A stretch of 11,203 nucleotides of DNA from DATKMS01 sp041497995 (GTDB taxonomy: Bacteria; Desulfobacterota; Binatia; HRBIN30), in contig JBGQHM010000223.1 in the NCBI GenBank assembly GCA_041497995.1, positions 1-11,203 on the forward strand, given 5' to 3'. Under the pieces are notes generated by a model. The model saw only the letters and a program-made list of their open reading frames with translations. It was not told the origin of the DNA and made no database searches. Position numbers and translations under genes: made by a program. Position 1 is the first letter of the stretch, and every line of letters begins with the position of its first letter. Of this stretch, positions 1 to 6,683 are shown piece after piece.

Positions 1-2
1 AT

Positions 3-530
3 GACGCAGACGTCGCTGCCCTCGCGGTGGTGACCGGCGCGTTCGGCCAGCCGTTGACTGACCTGGCGGCCGTCGCTGACGCCACCACCGCGCCAATCCT
101 CCGCGATGATCTCATCGTCGATCCGCGCCAGCTCTACCACTCGCGTTTGCATGGCGCTGACGCCGTGCTCTTTCCGGCCACCGATCTCGAGAGCGAAGCG
201 CTCCAAGAACTGGTCATCGTCGCCAGCTCGCTGCACATGGCGTCGGTGGTCGAAGTCTTCACCGCCGCCCATCTCGCCGCAGCGCTGCGTCTTCCCCACG
301 CACTCATCGGCTTGCGTTGTCTCGGCGCGGACGGCGGACTCGATATCACGCAGACGCTGCAGCTTGCCCGTGAGGTGCCCACCCAGCGCACAGTTGTCTG
401 CCTGCCGGAAGTTGCCTCGGCGACAGAATGTGCTCGCCTGCGCGGCACCTGCGATGCGGTTGTCATCGGCGAGACGCTCCTGACATCCGGCGATGTCGCG
501 ACGACTCTCCAGGAGCTACTTTCAGCCTGA
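3..530 (+). CDS. Divergent indole-3-glycerol-phosphate-synthase-like protein (TrpC fold), 5' end outside window
   Basis: The reading frame is open to the left edge, so only the C-terminal part is present (176 codons, ending TGA 528-530). A GTG at 27 is an internal codon rather than a convincing start. The pattern follows the TrpC beta/alpha barrel: a PILRDDLIVDPRQLY segment matches the family's PVLRKDFIIDPYQ(I/V)Y, then GADAVLF, then VVEVFTAAHLAAAL (family VEVHDEEEL), LIGLRCLG (family IGINNRDL), and DAVVIGETLL (family phosphate-gripping AVLIGESL). Three catalytic positions differ by eye alignment. The KDF lysine is Asp (105-107), the Asn of GIN is Arg (315-317), and the Glu of SESG is Leu (402-404). 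The Glu of VEV is kept (252-254). Known TrpC converts CdRP to indole-3-glycerol phosphate in tryptophan synthesis. With these changes that activity is doubtful here, so this may be a repurposed paralogue. No other trp gene is visible downstream. Confidence 0.72.
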   Translation, partial: DADVAALAVVTGAFGQPLTDLAAVADATTAPILRDDLIVDPRQLYHSRLHGADAVLFPATDLESEALQELVIVASSLHMASVVEVFTAAHLAAALRLPHALIGLRCLGADGGLDITQTLQLAREVPTQRTVVCLPEVASATECARLRGTCDAVVIGETLLTSGDVATTLQELLSA

Positions 531-543
531 AAGTGGAAAGCGT

Positions 544-566
544 GGCGCACCGCCGTGCGCCTTCTT
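544..566 (+). terminator. Rho-independent-like terminator after the TrpC-like gene
   Basis: A perfect 7-bp GC-rich stem (GGCGCAC at 544-550 with GTGCGCC at 555-561) encloses a CGCC loop and is followed by TTCTTC. It starts 13 nt after the stop of the TrpC-like gene. The converging hydrolase ends at 566, so the same hairpin lies just beyond that gene too, but its minus-strand tail is not U-rich. Confidence 0.6.
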
Positions 567-1117
567 CAAATCACCCCGACCGATTGGAGCCAATCAATCG
601 CGAACGGCCAGGGGCCGTGACCGCTGCTGAGATTGATATGTCCAGCCCCGGGAATGATCTGGCATCGTACACCAATGGTCAGCGCAATCTCTTCGAATTC
701 CTCCGGTGAGGTGAACTCGTCATTGTCGCTGCCAACCACGAGGGTGCGGCCGGCGATGGGTGCCCAGGCCGCCGCGCGCCGCGGCGGAGGGAAGAAGCTC
801 TGCACCGGCTCGAAGATGAGAAAGGGCGACGGGGGCGCGACGAGCAGCGCGGCATGCACACCGGCCGCGCCGCATTCTGCCAGCAGATGATCAATCGCCC
901 AGCAACCGAGGGAGTGCGCGACGAAGGTGACCGGATCGCTGTGTGCGCGAGCCAGGATCTCGGCGAGCATCGCCACCCACGCATCCCTCTGCGGCGCGGC
1001 CGGCTCCGGCAGGTCGGGGAATCGCACGCGAGCGCCTCTTCGCTTGAGCTCGTCCTCGATCCACCGCTGCCAGTGGCCTGGTCCGGAACCGTCGTAGCCG
1101 TAGACGATCACAACCAT
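566..1117 (-). CDS. RBBP9/YdeN-type small serine alpha/beta hydrolase
   Basis: The 183-residue protein has the length and hallmark motifs of the RBBP9/YdeN family of small cytoplasmic alpha/beta hydrolases. An N-terminal GYDGSGPGHWQRW block matches the family's GWxGSGPxHWQxxW. The nucleophile elbow is AHSLGCW (Ser69). SDNDEF carries the acid (probably Asp133). GAGHINLSSGHGPWP carries the catalytic His160 with the family-typical tail. The ATG at 1117 is chosen because it puts the GSGP motif near residue 10, as in relatives. The frame is open further upstream (to 1237), but that extension is unlike the family. No convincing ribosome binding site precedes it. It is divergent from the amidase and converges with the TrpC-like gene, so it is probably monocistronic. 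The substrate cannot be told from sequence; the family acts as serine esterases or hydrolases of uncertain physiological role. Confidence 0.9.
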   Translation of the reverse strand: MVVIVYGYDGSGPGHWQRWIEDELKRRGARVRFPDLPEPAAPQRDAWVAMLAEILARAHSDPVTFVAHSLGCWAIDHLLAECGAAGVHAALLVAPPSPFLIFEPVQSFFPPPRRAAAWAPIAGRTLVVGSDNDEFTSPEEFEEIALTIGVRCQIIPGAGHINLSSGHGPWPFAIDWLQSVGVI

Positions 1118-1246
1118 GTGCCGTGGTTTCGCATGGCGCGTCGTGCTCGGCAAGGTCGACGCTGGCATTGGCGGACCGTGTAGCCTCCGTTGCACCAACG
1201 AGCACCCGTTGCTACGAACAGACGACAAGAGATCCACCAGGAGTCG

Positions 1247-2671
1247 ATGATGCCTGCTTCTCGTAACGGCTTGTTCTTCGCCCCGGCCTCCGAACTGGCT
1301 GACATGATTCGCAAGCGGGAGCTGTCACCCGTCGAGCTGATGCGCGCCACGCTCGATCGCATCGACGCGGTGAACCCCAAGCTCAACGCCTTCGTCGCCC
1401 TCAGGCCGGCCGAGCACTTACTCGACGAGGCCAAAGTCATCGAGGCGCGGCTGGTTCGTCGTGAGGACGTTGGGCCGCTCGCCGGCCTACCGCTCGGCGT
1501 GAAGGACCTCGAAGACGCGGTCGGCTTGCCCAACACGCACGGGTCGCTGTTGTTCAAAGATCACCATCCGGAGCGCGACACGATCCAGGTCGAGCGTCTG
1601 AAGCGCGCCGGCGCCATCGTGATCGGCAAGACCAACACGCCCGAGTTTGGCTACACCGCCTTCACCACCAACCGCGTCTTCGGCACCACCCGCAACCCGT
1701 GGAACCTGGAGCGCACGCCCGGCGGATCGAGCGGCGGCTCGGCGGCGGCCCTTGCAGGTGGACTGGTCGCGTTGGCTACCGCGTCTGACGGCGGTGGATC
1801 TGTGCGTATTCCAGCCACGTACACCGGACTCTTCGGGCTCAAGCCAACACAGGGCCGCATTCCGTGGGGGCCGGATGAGATGTTACGTGGCTCGGCAACT
1901 ATCGTCAGTGGGCCGTTGACGCGCAGCGTAGCTGACGCCGCGCTCTGGCTCGACGTCACCGTGGGCCCGCATCCCGCGGATCCCTACTCGCTGCCGCATC
2001 CGGGTTACGCGTACACCGAGGTGATGCAGCGAGCGCCGCGGCCGCTGCGCATCGCGTACACATCGTCACTCGGATATGCCCGTCCTGAGACGCAGGTCCG
2101 GCGCGAGGTAGAGGCCGCGCTGCGTGCACTGGAGAGCATCGGCCATCGAGTCGAGCCCGTGCCCTTCAGCATCCCGGACGTCGTACTGGAGTGGGTGTGT
2201 CTGATGTCTGCGGAGGACCTCGGTTTCATCGGCCCCTATCTCACGGATGACAGCCTGCTCGACCCTGGGTATTTGCCGGGGCTCGACATCGGACGGCAGA
2301 CCACCCCGGCCGATCTGGGGCGGGTGCAGCGCGTCCGGACGCAACTGCTACGGAGCCTCGAGCAGTTGTTCTCCGAGTACGATCTTCTGGCGACGCCGAC
2401 GGTCCCGACGGTGGCGTTTGGGGCCGAGGGGCCGCTACCGTTTGCCGTCGAAGGCACGTCGGTCGAGACGCCCGGGGGTGGCATCGCCTACACCTATCCG
2501 TTCAATTTTTCGGGCAACCCGGCCGTCTCCGTACGTGCCGGCTTCAGCGACGACCGCCTGCCGGTGGGGCTACAGCTGGTCGCACCGCGGCTGCAGGAAG
2601 ACCTGTTGCTACAAGTCGCTTCCCAGTACGAGCGGGCGCGTCCCTGGCATCACGACTGGCCGGCACTGTAG
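1247..2671 (+). CDS. Amidase-signature family hydrolase (GatA-like fold)
   Basis: The 474-residue protein carries the full Ser-cisSer-Lys triad of the amidase signature family. Lys86 is in LPLGVKD, cis-Ser161 is in the Gly/Ser-rich TPGGSSGGSAAA segment, and nucleophile Ser185 is in DGGGSVRIPA. The 75- and 24-residue spacings equal those of GatA. Family members hydrolyse amide bonds of varied small substrates. The C-terminal half ends in the usual PAVSVRAGFSDDRLPVGLQLVAP block. A GatA role is unlikely because no gatB or gatC flanks it and the length and C-terminus look like stand-alone amidases. AGGAG at 1239-1243 precedes two adjacent ATGs at 1247 and 1250; the second has the better 6-nt spacing, so the real start may be one codon later. 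The hotdog thioesterase follows after 14 nt, suggesting co-transcription. Confidence 0.93.
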   Translation: MMPASRNGLFFAPASELADMIRKRELSPVELMRATLDRIDAVNPKLNAFVALRPAEHLLDEAKVIEARLVRREDVGPLAGLPLGVKDLEDAVGLPNTHGSLLFKDHHPERDTIQVERLKRAGAIVIGKTNTPEFGYTAFTTNRVFGTTRNPWNLERTPGGSSGGSAAALAGGLVALATASDGGGSVRIPATYTGLFGLKPTQGRIPWGPDEMLRGSATIVSGPLTRSVADAALWLDVTVGPHPADPYSLPHPGYAYTEVMQRAPRPLRIAYTSSLGYARPETQVRREVEAALRALESIGHRVEPVPFSIPDVVLEWVCLMSAEDLGFIGPYLTDDSLLDPGYLPGLDIGRQTTPADLGRVQRVRTQLLRSLEQLFSEYDLLATPTVPTVAFGAEGPLPFAVEGTSVETPGGGIAYTYPFNFSGNPAVSVRAGFSDDRLPVGLQLVAPRLQEDLLLQVASQYERARPWHHDWPAL

Positions 2672-2685
2672 GCGCGTGCGGATCG

Positions 2686-3117
2686 ATGCTTGACTCCGCG
2701 TTGCTGGACGTCGCCCGCTACCGGGTCATCTTCGCCGACTGCGACCCGATGCGCATCATGTACTATGGGAGCTACTTCCGGCTCTTCGAGATCGGTCGGG
2801 CCGAGCTCTTCCGTTCGCTGGGACACCCGTTTCCGGAATACATCGCGCGCGGTTTGTACCTGGGTGTCATTGAAACACACTGCCGCTATTTGAAACCGGC
2901 GCGCTACGATGACGATCTCATCATTCGCGCCGGGGTGACCGACATCGGCCGCGCCCGCATCGAGATCAGCTACGAGATCACCGCACTCGACGGCGAGATC
3001 CGCGCCAGCGGCGCGACACTGCATGCGGTGCTGAACGACACTGGCCGCCCGCAGCGCATCCCACCGGAGTTTCGGGAGGCGGTGCTCCAGCATGCGCATC
3101 GTGACTCTCGCCCGTGA
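2686..3117 (+). CDS. Hotdog-fold acyl-CoA thioesterase (4HBT/YbgC-like)
   Basis: The 143-residue protein matches the 4-hydroxybenzoyl-CoA thioesterase/YbgC group in length and pattern. The N-terminal YRVIFADCDPMRIMYYGSYF block, with LFEIGR following, corresponds to the family's FxDxDxxGxVYxxxYLxxFExxR. Asp20 is the likely catalytic aspartate. YLKPARYDDDLIIRAGV matches the family's FxxPxxxgDxLxVxt strand. Such enzymes release free acids from acyl-CoA or acyl-ACP. It begins 14 nt after the amidase stop with only a weak GGAT-type ribosome binding site, so translation may depend on coupling. The amidase plus thioesterase pair could act in catabolism of an amide-containing acid, but the substrate is unknown. 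Confidence 0.88.
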   Translation: MLDSALLDVARYRVIFADCDPMRIMYYGSYFRLFEIGRAELFRSLGHPFPEYIARGLYLGVIETHCRYLKPARYDDDLIIRAGVTDIGRARIEISYEITALDGEIRASGATLHAVLNDTGRPQRIPPEFREAVLQHAHRDSRP

Positions 3118-3296
3118 ACAGCCCTCGCCCCCGTCAGGATTGGCGGCAAACCAACTCTAAGCATCGGGCGGAACGGTCAATCTTTGGCTCTTTGCGGTCG
3201 TGAGTGCGACACCCTTGCCGAAGCGCGTGGCGCCCACATGAGCTGGGCGAGCGTGGCACGCATCTTGGTTCAAGATTAACAGGAATTGGTTCTCGA

Positions 3297-4433
3297 ATGT
3301 CAGGAGAAAGTGCTGCAGTGGCGCTGGGGATGAGTGCGGGGGTGCCGGAGCAAGTCCCACTCGAGTTTACGATTACCACCGACGACTTCGACCTGACTCT
3401 CCTACCACCCCAGGCGCGCACCCGTGCGACAGCGGCCTTTCGGGAGGCGGTGCGTGATTTCTTGCGGCGGGAATTTCAGTCGTTCGGTGGCTGCGCCACC
3501 GTCCAGGTCGACGACTGGAACATTCAGGTGACGTGGACGCCGGGCCGCGAGGCTCCCGATCCTCTTGAACAGGTCATTCGCCGGTTGCGACTGGGCGAGT
3601 ATGGCCCCGCTGTCACATTGCTGGAGCTCTTTCTGAGCGATCGGCCCGACCAGGTGAGCCTCTTGTACAACCTCGGTGTAGCCCTGCGTGACACGGGCAA
3701 GCCGCTCAAGGCCGAGAGATACCTTCGTCGGGCCGTCGAGCTCGCTCCGGCAATGACCAACGCCTGCGTTGCGCTGGGCGGTGTGCTCCAACAGAACGGC
3801 AAGACGAGCGAGGCCATCCACGTGCTGCGCGAAGCGACTCAACGAGACCCGGACAATCCGTGGGCACAGCACAATCTCGGCGTGTGCTTGATGGCATCGG
3901 GTCGAATCGAGGAAGCACAGGTGTGCTTGCAACGGGCAACCCAGCTGAATCCCAGAGACCAGCAGGCTTGGTTTGGCTTGGCTCAGTCACTGGAGCGGCA
4001 GGGCCGCACATCCGATGCGTACAGAGCGTATCGAAAGGTGGTCCACATTGACGAGCGTGGCCAGATCGCCGAAGTGGCGCGTGCTGCCCTACGGGCAATC
4101 GCCCAGAAGGTAGGCCGCGATCAATCGACAGAGATTGAGCGACCCGATGCGGTGATGTACTGTCTCGGCGCCATCGAGAAATTCGAGACGATATCGCGCT
4201 CCCAGATTCAGCGCGCCGTGATTGAGATCGCGACGCTGGGAACCAAAGGGCTTGATGTGAACAATGCCGCTCGAAAATACCGGCTCAAGAGTCTGCCGGG
4301 TGAGTTCAGCGGACTGCACCTAGTCTGCCTGATGTACGTCGGATTCAAGATCGTGGCGCCCCAGAAGGACATCGGTTTCGACCTTTCTACGGAGTACGCC
4401 GCTGCCAAGTTGATCCATGCCAAACGCTGTTGA
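3297..4433 (+). CDS. TPR-repeat protein with a distinct conserved-looking C-terminal domain
   Basis: The protein is 378 residues from the ATG at 3297, which has AGGAA 11 nt upstream. The frame is open further up to a GTG at 3204, but that stretch looks like non-coding leader. Three parts can be seen. Residues 20-85 form an alpha/beta N-terminal domain I do not recognise. Residues about 88-256 form four to five tetratricopeptide repeats, for example LLYNLGVALRDTGKPLKAE and AQHNLGVCLMASGRIEEAQ, each with the A/G-x-x-L and P-x-N/D pattern. Residues about 280-378 form an all-alpha/short-beta C-terminal domain ending DIGFDLSTEYAAAKLIHA. No signal peptide or membrane segment is seen, so it is probably a cytoplasmic scaffold. 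Its TGA stop (4431-4433) overlaps the TTG start proposed for the next gene, suggesting coupling to the thioredoxin-fusion/UGSC pair. Confidence 0.85.
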   Translation: MSGESAAVALGMSAGVPEQVPLEFTITTDDFDLTLLPPQARTRATAAFREAVRDFLRREFQSFGGCATVQVDDWNIQVTWTPGREAPDPLEQVIRRLRLGEYGPAVTLLELFLSDRPDQVSLLYNLGVALRDTGKPLKAERYLRRAVELAPAMTNACVALGGVLQQNGKTSEAIHVLREATQRDPDNPWAQHNLGVCLMASGRIEEAQVCLQRATQLNPRDQQAWFGLAQSLERQGRTSDAYRAYRKVVHIDERGQIAEVARAALRAIAQKVGRDQSTEIERPDAVMYCLGAIEKFETISRSQIQRAVIEIATLGTKGLDVNNAARKYRLKSLPGEFSGLHLVCLMYVGFKIVAPQKDIGFDLSTEYAAAKLIHAKRC

Positions 4434-6013
4434 GCATCGTGCCCGTGCCGAATCCACCCGCGTTCACGCTGGCTGATACGCAGGGGACGCTGCGCCGATT
4501 TCCAACGGGCTGTCCTACCCTGCTCTGCTTTGTGAAGGCGGACTGTCCGACTTGCACCCTCTCCGCCCCGCTGATCGACGTGGTGCATGGCAGCTTTGGT
4601 CGCACGGTCGAGGTATGGGCCATTTCACAGGACACTGATGGCGGTGCGGAATTCTCGGCACGCTATGGACTCTCGTTGCCGACGCTCAACGACTCCGCGC
4701 TAAGCGTGTCGCACGCTTACGATTTGGACACCGTGCCGACGATCCTTCTCGCCGACGCGACGGGGCGGGAGCTGCAGCGTTTCGTCGGATTCGGCAAGCA
4801 CGATTGGCAAAAGCTGAATACACAGCTCGCGCGGCTCACGCAGCAACCGCCGCCGGTCATTGACTGGACTGCGTATCCCGAGTCGCGACCAGGCTGTGGA
4901 TCGAAGTCCGTGGAGCCGGGCGTATCCGAGCGGCTCGCCGCGGAAGCCAGCGGAAGCCCGTTGCGGGCGCGGCGCATCGACATCGCCGATGCAGATGATC
5001 CGTTCGAGTTCCTGTTCGACCAAGGGCTGACTGACGGTCTGCCGGTCATTCCGCCGACGCCGGAGCGCGTCCTGCGCATGCTGCAGCACGGCACGCTGCG
5101 TGATCCGCAAGATGTCGTGGCAACGGTGCCGCCAAACATGGCGCCGGCCACGGTTGAAAAGATCGCCATCAATGCCGTCATGGCCGGCTGCAAACCGGAG
5201 TATCTGCCAGTCGTCATCGCGGCCATCGAGGCGGTGTGCACTGACGAGTTCAACATACACGGCGTCTTGGCGACCACGCACTTCCCGACGCCAGTGATCA
5301 TCGTCAACGGTCCGATCCGCGACCGCATCGGGATGAACTATCGGATCAACGCGCTGGGCCAAGGCAACCGCGCCAACGCCACCATCGGCCGTGCCGTGCA
5401 GCTGGTGGTGCGCAATGTCGGCGGCGGCCGGCCCGGCGAAGTCGACCGCGCCGTGCTCGGCCAACCCGGCAAGTACACCCTCTGCTTCGCCGAGTTCGAA
5501 GAGCGCAGCAACTGGGAACCGCTGCACGTCGAGCGCGGCTTCAGGCGCGAGGACAGCACCGTCACCGTGTTCGCTGGCGGTGCACCCACGGGCTTCGTCG
5601 ACCAGCTGGCGCGCGACGCTGAGTCACTGGCGACTAGCTACGGCCTGGCGCTTGCCGCTGCGAGCCACCCGAAGCATTGCTTCCACGGTGAGATCGTAGT
5701 CGTCGTGCCGCCGGAGCACGTCGACACATTTGCCACCGACGGCTGGACGAAGGATCAGGTGCGCGACCAGATCCAGTTAGTGACGACGCGTCCGGTGCGC
5801 GACTGGATGCAGGATACAACGTGTGCGGAAGGCATCCCGCCGCAACTGGCGGAGCGGCTCGGACTGGACACACCCTTGCCGAAGTTTCGCACCAGGGACA
5901 TGATCACCATCGTGGTCGTGGGCGGCGAAGCTGGCAAGTTCGGGGCCTACCTTCAGGGATGGGTCAGTGGTCCGATGGGGTCCGCGATGACCACAAAGAA
6001 AATTGAGGAGTAA
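4430..6013 (+). CDS. Thioredoxin-like (CPTC) domain fused to a large uncharacterised domain; UGSC partner
   Basis: The protein has up to 527 residues. Residues 5-135 have a TlpA/AhpC-type thioredoxin fold: PAFTLADTQG, then CFVKADCPTC with the redox pair Cys39/Cys42, then the cis-proline strand TVPTILLADATG. A linker with PGCGSKS (Cys156) follows. Residues about 183-527 form a second domain that I cannot assign to a named enzyme. It begins LTDGLPVIPPTPERV and contains TVEKIAINAVMAGCKPEYLPV, NRANATIGRA, NWEPLHVERGF and a VVVGGEAGKF C-terminal motif, which look strongly conserved in style. The start is uncertain: TTG at 4430 overlaps the previous stop, and in-frame GTGs lie at 4439 and 4445; none has a good ribosome binding site. 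No signal peptide or transmembrane segment is evident. The selenoprotein begins 4 nt after the stop, and its ribosome binding site lies inside the last codons of this gene. A role in reducing or working with the Sec protein is inference. Confidence 0.85.
   Translation: MSIVPVPNPPAFTLADTQGTLRRFPTGCPTLLCFVKADCPTCTLSAPLIDVVHGSFGRTVEVWAISQDTDGGAEFSARYGLSLPTLNDSALSVSHAYDLDTVPTILLADATGRELQRFVGFGKHDWQKLNTQLARLTQQPPPVIDWTAYPESRPGCGSKSVEPGVSERLAAEASGSPLRARRIDIADADDPFEFLFDQGLTDGLPVIPPTPERVLRMLQHGTLRDPQDVVATVPPNMAPATVEKIAINAVMAGCKPEYLPVVIAAIEAVCTDEFNIHGVLATTHFPTPVIIVNGPIRDRIGMNYRINALGQGNRANATIGRAVQLVVRNVGGGRPGEVDRAVLGQPGKYTLCFAEFEERSNWEPLHVERGFRREDSTVTVFAGGAPTGFVDQLARDAESLATSYGLALAAASHPKHCFHGEIVVVVPPEHVDTFATDGWTKDQVRDQIQLVTTRPVRDWMQDTTCAEGIPPQLAERLGLDTPLPKFRTRDMITIVVVGGEAGKFGAYLQGWVSGPMGSAMTTKKIEE
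6005..6010 (+). promoter_or_regulatory. Ribosome binding site of the UGSC selenoprotein gene
   Basis: GAGGAG lies in the last codons of the thioredoxin-fusion gene, 7 nt before the ATG at 6018. It fixes the selenoprotein start at MPQILDPTDE rather than at an in-frame TTG at 6003, and it ties the two genes to one transcript. Confidence 0.8.
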
Positions 6014-6017
6014 GACA

Positions 6018-6536
6018 ATGCCCCAGATTCTCGATCCCACGGACGAGCGCGTACCGCTGCGGCGCACACTGGCGCCGCGCCCGGCAGCCATCAGCGGAAC
6101 GGTCGCGTTGCTCGACATCTCGAAGCCCCGCGGTGACGTGCTGATCGATCGGCTGCAAGCTCGACTGGCCGAGCGGCTGCCCGGGGTGCGCTTCGAGCGC
6201 TACAGCAAGCCCACCTTTACCAAGCCGGCACCGGACGACTTGCGCCGGCGGATCGCGGAAGAGTGCGGTTTCGTCATCGAAGCCCTCGCCGATTGAGGGT
6301 CGTGCACGACGTGCAGTGTGCACGACACGACATGGTTTGAGATCCAGGGCCGACCAGCGGTGTTCGTGGCCTCGAGCGCGTTCGCCGATGCGGCTGACAT
6401 CCAAGCCGCTGCCCTCGGGCTTCCCGAGGTGCGCCGGGTCCTCGTCCCTCACCCAATCCAAGATGCCACGAACGAGGAGATGCAGGCCAAGGCCGACGCT
6501 ATCGTTGAGCAAATCATTGCGGCGCTGCGCGCGTGA
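6018..6536 (+). CDS. UGSC-family selenoprotein, TGA at 6294-6296 read as selenocysteine
   Basis: The 172-residue protein includes Sec93. The N-terminal half reads ILDPTDERVPLRRTLAPRP, then VALLDISKPRGDVLIDRL, then RYSKPTFTKPAPDDL, then FVIEALAD. An in-frame TGA follows, and the same frame goes on GSCTTCSVHDTTWFEIQGRP, VFVASSAFADAA and PHPIQDATNEEMQAKAD to a TGA stop at 6534-6536. This order, with U-G-S-C at the centre, is what I recall of the UGSC-containing (seleno)protein family, first noted from metagenomic selenoprotein surveys. Its function is unknown. U93-x-x-C96 has the geometry of a thioredoxin-type redox motif, and Cys99 is three residues further on. Read as two ORFs, the first would stop just before the conserved motif and the second would start mid-motif with no ribosome binding site. 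A 9-bp stem right after the TGA supports Sec insertion. It is operonic with the upstream thioredoxin fusion. Confidence 0.92.
6294..6296 (+). other. Selenocysteine codon (recoded TGA)
   Basis: The TGA lies between codons for Ala-Asp and Gly-Ser-Cys in a frame open for 92 codons before and 79 codons after it. Its position equals the U of the UGSC motif, so it should be translated as Sec93 rather than as a stop. Confidence 0.9.
6297..6330 (+). promoter_or_regulatory. Candidate bacterial SECIS hairpin
   Basis: GTCGTGCAC (6299-6307) pairs perfectly over 9 bp with GTGCACGAC (6318-6326), beginning two nt after the TGA. The 10-nt loop can fold further: A6309-T6317 and C6310-G6316 pair, leaving G6308 bulged and a GTGCA apical loop at 6311-6315. 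A stem just 3' of the UGA, a bulge near the top and a G at the start of a small apical loop are the features known for bacterial SelB-binding SECIS elements. The hairpin lies inside the coding sequence and also encodes the SCTTCSVHD residues. Folding is by eye only. Confidence 0.7.
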
Positions 6537-6683
6537 CGTGGATCTCGTGAAGTCAGGCCCTTCCTGGGGCAGAGATTTGCCGTTCCTGTCACACCGTCGT
6601 CACTCAGTGTGGCCCCTCCCGCCAACGACCTGAGGCCTGCTGTAGTCTTTGCTGGGTACATGTGTTGCTCATGTGCCCACTCG

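Noticed and set aside
1190..1218. Possible promoter for the amidase: TTGCAC, 17 nt, TACGAA
   Set aside because: Only three of six matches in each box. The 130-nt divergent gap must hold promoters, but this pair is not convincing.
3092..3160. 22-codon ORF (MRIVTLAREQ...) with ATG overlapping the thioesterase end
   Set aside because: Too short, no ribosome binding site and no recognisable product. It could be the relic of a following gene, but nothing downstream supports that.
4700..5527. 275-residue minus-strand ORF antisense to the thioredoxin fusion
   Set aside because: Shadow frame in GC-rich coding sequence. Its translation has no family-like motifs, while the plus strand has clear domains.
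6003..6296. 97-residue ORF ending at the TGA at 6296, and a separate ORF from 6318 to 6536
   Set aside because: These are the two halves of one selenoprotein gene. The second half has no ribosome binding site and would start in the middle of the conserved motif.
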